Shown: piece by piece, positions 62,041 through 64,000 of the stretch
How positions within the stretch are numbered: position 1 is the stretch's first letter
How the letters are laid out: the number at the start of each line of letters is the position of its first letter
Made by a program: the position numbers and the translations under genes
The notes under the pieces: model-generated
Seen by the model: only the letters and a program-made list of their open reading frames with translations
Told to the model about the DNA's origin: nothing
Databases searched by the model: none
Origin: Paracoccaceae bacterium
Lineage (GTDB): Bacteria > Pseudomonadota > Alphaproteobacteria > Rhodobacterales > Rhodobacteraceae
DNA: 64,000 nucleotides
NCBI GenBank assembly: GCA_030066855.1
Contig: JASJAU010000006.1
Span: 1-64,000, forward strand
Reading direction: 5' to 3'

Positions 62041-62550
62041 TCAGACCCCGGCTCCAGCGGCCAACACGGTCACCGATCGGCGGTTCTGGGCGTAGCAGCT
62101 CTCATCCGAGCACACCTCAATCGGGCGCTCTTTGCCATAGCTGATTGTGCGAAGCCGTCCGGGCGCGACGCCCCGCGTCACGAGGTAGGTCCGCACTGCT
62201 TCGGCCCGCCGCTCGCCCAACGCAATGTTGTATTCCCGGGTGCCCTGCTCGTCCGCGTGACCTTCGATCAGCGCGCTGTAGTCCGGGTTCTGGGCGAGCC
62301 AGAGCGCCTGCGCGTCCAGCGTCGACTGCGACACGGGCGTCAGAACCGACTGATCGACCGCGAAGAGAACGCGGTCGCCAACCGTCTGGTTGAAATAGGC
62401 GGGCGAGGTCGGGTCGCTGACCGATCCCGCGATGCCGCCTGCGCCATCCGCGCCGAAACCGCCCGCGTCCTCGCCAAAGCGGTCGGCGCTCGTGCATGCG
62501 CCCAGCGCCAGCGCGGCGCACATGGTCAGGGCGAATCTTGAAACTGTCAT
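62041..62550 (-). CDS. pal: Peptidoglycan-associated lipoprotein Pal
   Basis: ALALGACTSAD lipobox; YSALIEGHADEQGTREYNIALGERRAEAVRTYLVTRGV. Confidence 0.96.
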   Translation of the reverse strand: MTVSRFALTMCAALALGACTSADRFGEDAGGFGADGAGGIAGSVSDPTSPAYFNQTVGDRVLFAVDQSVLTPVSQSTLDAQALWLAQNPDYSALIEGHADEQGTREYNIALGERRAEAVRTYLVTRGVAPGRLRTISYGKERPIEVCSDESCYAQNRRSVTVLAAGAGV

Positions 62551-62674
62551 GGAGTCACCTGTTCACTCAGTTTTTTCTGCTCTTGGCGGCACAGTACCAC
62601 TCATCCCGGCCAATGAAAACGGGTGCAGTGGCGATCCGCCGATTACTTTCGCTTTGTCTCGCAGCGTTTTCCCG

Positions 62675-63994
62675 TCAGGGCAGTAAAGGCGACCAGGCCG
62701 GGTCCGACGCTGCCGTGGCGGTCGGCACCCGTTTCAGGTTCCGCCCTGAGATATCGACCGAGAAGAGCGCCGGCTGCCCGTCCGCGCCCGCGCTCTCGCG
62801 CGTAAACATCAAAACGCGACCATTTGGCGCCCAGGTCGGCCCCTCGTCGAGGAATGACGCGGTCAGAAGCCGCTCCTGGCTTCCGTCCGTCCGCATCACG
62901 CCAATGTGGAACCGCCCCGCGTTCTGTTTGGTGAAGGCAATGAAATCGCCGCGTGGCGACCAGACGGGCGTGCCGTAGCGCCCCTGCCCGAAGCTGATGC
63001 GCGTCGGCTCACCGCCGTCCATGGACATGGTGTAGATCTGCTGGCTCCCCGAACGGTCGCTTTCAAAGACGATCCGGCTGCCGTCGGGCGAGAACGAGGG
63101 CGCCGTCTCGATCGACGGGGCGCTCGTCAGTCGGGTCCGCTGCCCGGAGCCGAGATCGAGCTTGTAAATATCCGTGTTCCCGGCGTCCGACCGCGAATAG
63201 ACAACCGTCCTCCCATTCGGCGCGTAGCGCGGCGCGAAGGTCATCCCTTCCGCCTGCACATCGAGCTGGCGTTTCACTACCGTGCCGACCGACAGCTCGT
63301 AGATCTGCGGGAAACCTGTCTCATAGCTCGTGAAAAGAACCCGGTCGCCTGTGGGTGAGAAGCGCGGCGCCAACACGATCGAGGCATTGTCGCTCAGGAA
63401 CTGCACGTTCGCGCCGTCGTAGTCCATGATCGCCAGCCGTTTGCGACGGTCGTTCTTGGGCCCAGTTTCTTCGACATAGACCACCCGACTGTCGAAGTAC
63501 CCGTCCTCGCCCGTGATGCGGCTGTAGACCTGATCGGCGATCTTGTGCGCGACCCGCCGCCAGCTGTCGGTGCCGCCTGCGAATTGCAGGCCCTCGCCCA
63601 AGGGCTGACCCGAGAAAATGTCGAAGAGCCGGAACTTGGCGATGAGCCGCCCGTCGCTTGTCAGCGTGACGCCGCCCACCACGAGCGCTTCGGCGTTGAT
63701 CGCCCGCCAATCGGGGTACTGCACCTGCGCGTCGAAATCCGTCACCTGGCTGATGTAGGCCGATTGCGGGATGTCGCGGAAGAGCCCGGTTCCCGTCAGG
63801 TCGGCCGAGACGACTGCCGTGATCTGCCTGGCGAAGTCGTTCGCTGCCGCGTTCTCGGCGATGAACGGCGCGACCGCGATCGGCACTGGCTCGATCACCC
63901 CCTCGGTGATCTCGATCCTTAGGGGGCCGGAGCGCTCCTGCGCCAGCGTAACGGGCGCGGCCAAAGCCAAGACAAGCACCAAAAACCACTTCAT
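62675..63994 (-). CDS. tolB: Tol-Pal system translocation protein TolB
   Basis: [20 protein letters not shown]40-like repeats [22 protein letters not shown]; signal peptide. Confidence 0.97.
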   Translation of the reverse strand: MKWFLVLVLALAAPVTLAQERSGPLRIEITEGVIEPVPIAVAPFIAENAAANDFARQITAVVSADLTGTGLFRDIPQSAYISQVTDFDAQVQYPDWRAINAEALVVGGVTLTSDGRLIAKFRLFDIFSGQPLGEGLQFAGGTDSWRRVAHKIADQVYSRITGEDGYFDSRVVYVEETGPKNDRRKRLAIMDYDGANVQFLSDNASIVLAPRFSPTGDRVLFTSYETGFPQIYELSVGTVVKRQLDVQAEGMTFAPRYAPNGRTVVYSRSDAGNTDIYKLDLGSGQRTRLTSAPSIETAPSFSPDGSRIVFESDRSGSQQIYTMSMDGGEPTRISFGQGRYGTPVWSPRGDFIAFTKQNAGRFHIGVMRTDGSQERLLTASFLDEGPTWAPNGRVLMFTRESAGADGQPALFSVDISGRNLKRVPTATAASDPAWSPLLP

Positions 63995-64000
63995 CGGAAC

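Overview
The window is an ordinary chromosomal segment of a GC-rich alphaproteobacterium, probably Rhodobacterales/Roseobacteraceae judging by gene content and synteny. It holds about 65 tightly packed CDS. I found no rRNA or tRNA genes, CRISPR arrays, IS elements or prophage. Recognisable blocks: (i) a poly-Gly lipoprotein with a TbpB-like C-terminus followed by a TPR/beta-barrel Slam-like (type XI secretion) protein, with an intrinsic-terminator-like hairpin whose tetraloop contains a candidate start codon of the Slam gene; (ii) gloA, LdtR-like MarR regulator, sdhE, HTH, aspC; (iii) a MoxR/DUF58/BatA-DUF4159/GATase-like membrane operon; (iv) thrC-SURF1-coxIII-ctaG-ctaB-coxII-tldD; (v) dprA-topA; (vi) CoA-transferase A/B; (vii) a YbhN flippase-DprE1-like-DprE2-like cluster; (viii) a Tad/Flp type IVb pilus locus split by intrinsic terminators, with variant Flp motifs; (ix) ligase-associated helicase and PdeM; (x) folD/chorismate mutase/fhs; (xi) ftsH-tilS-cpoB-pal-tolB. 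The strongest candidate for something undescribed is the lipoprotein/Slam pair with its start-codon-in-terminator arrangement. All functional calls come from reading protein motifs by eye. No database searches were run.
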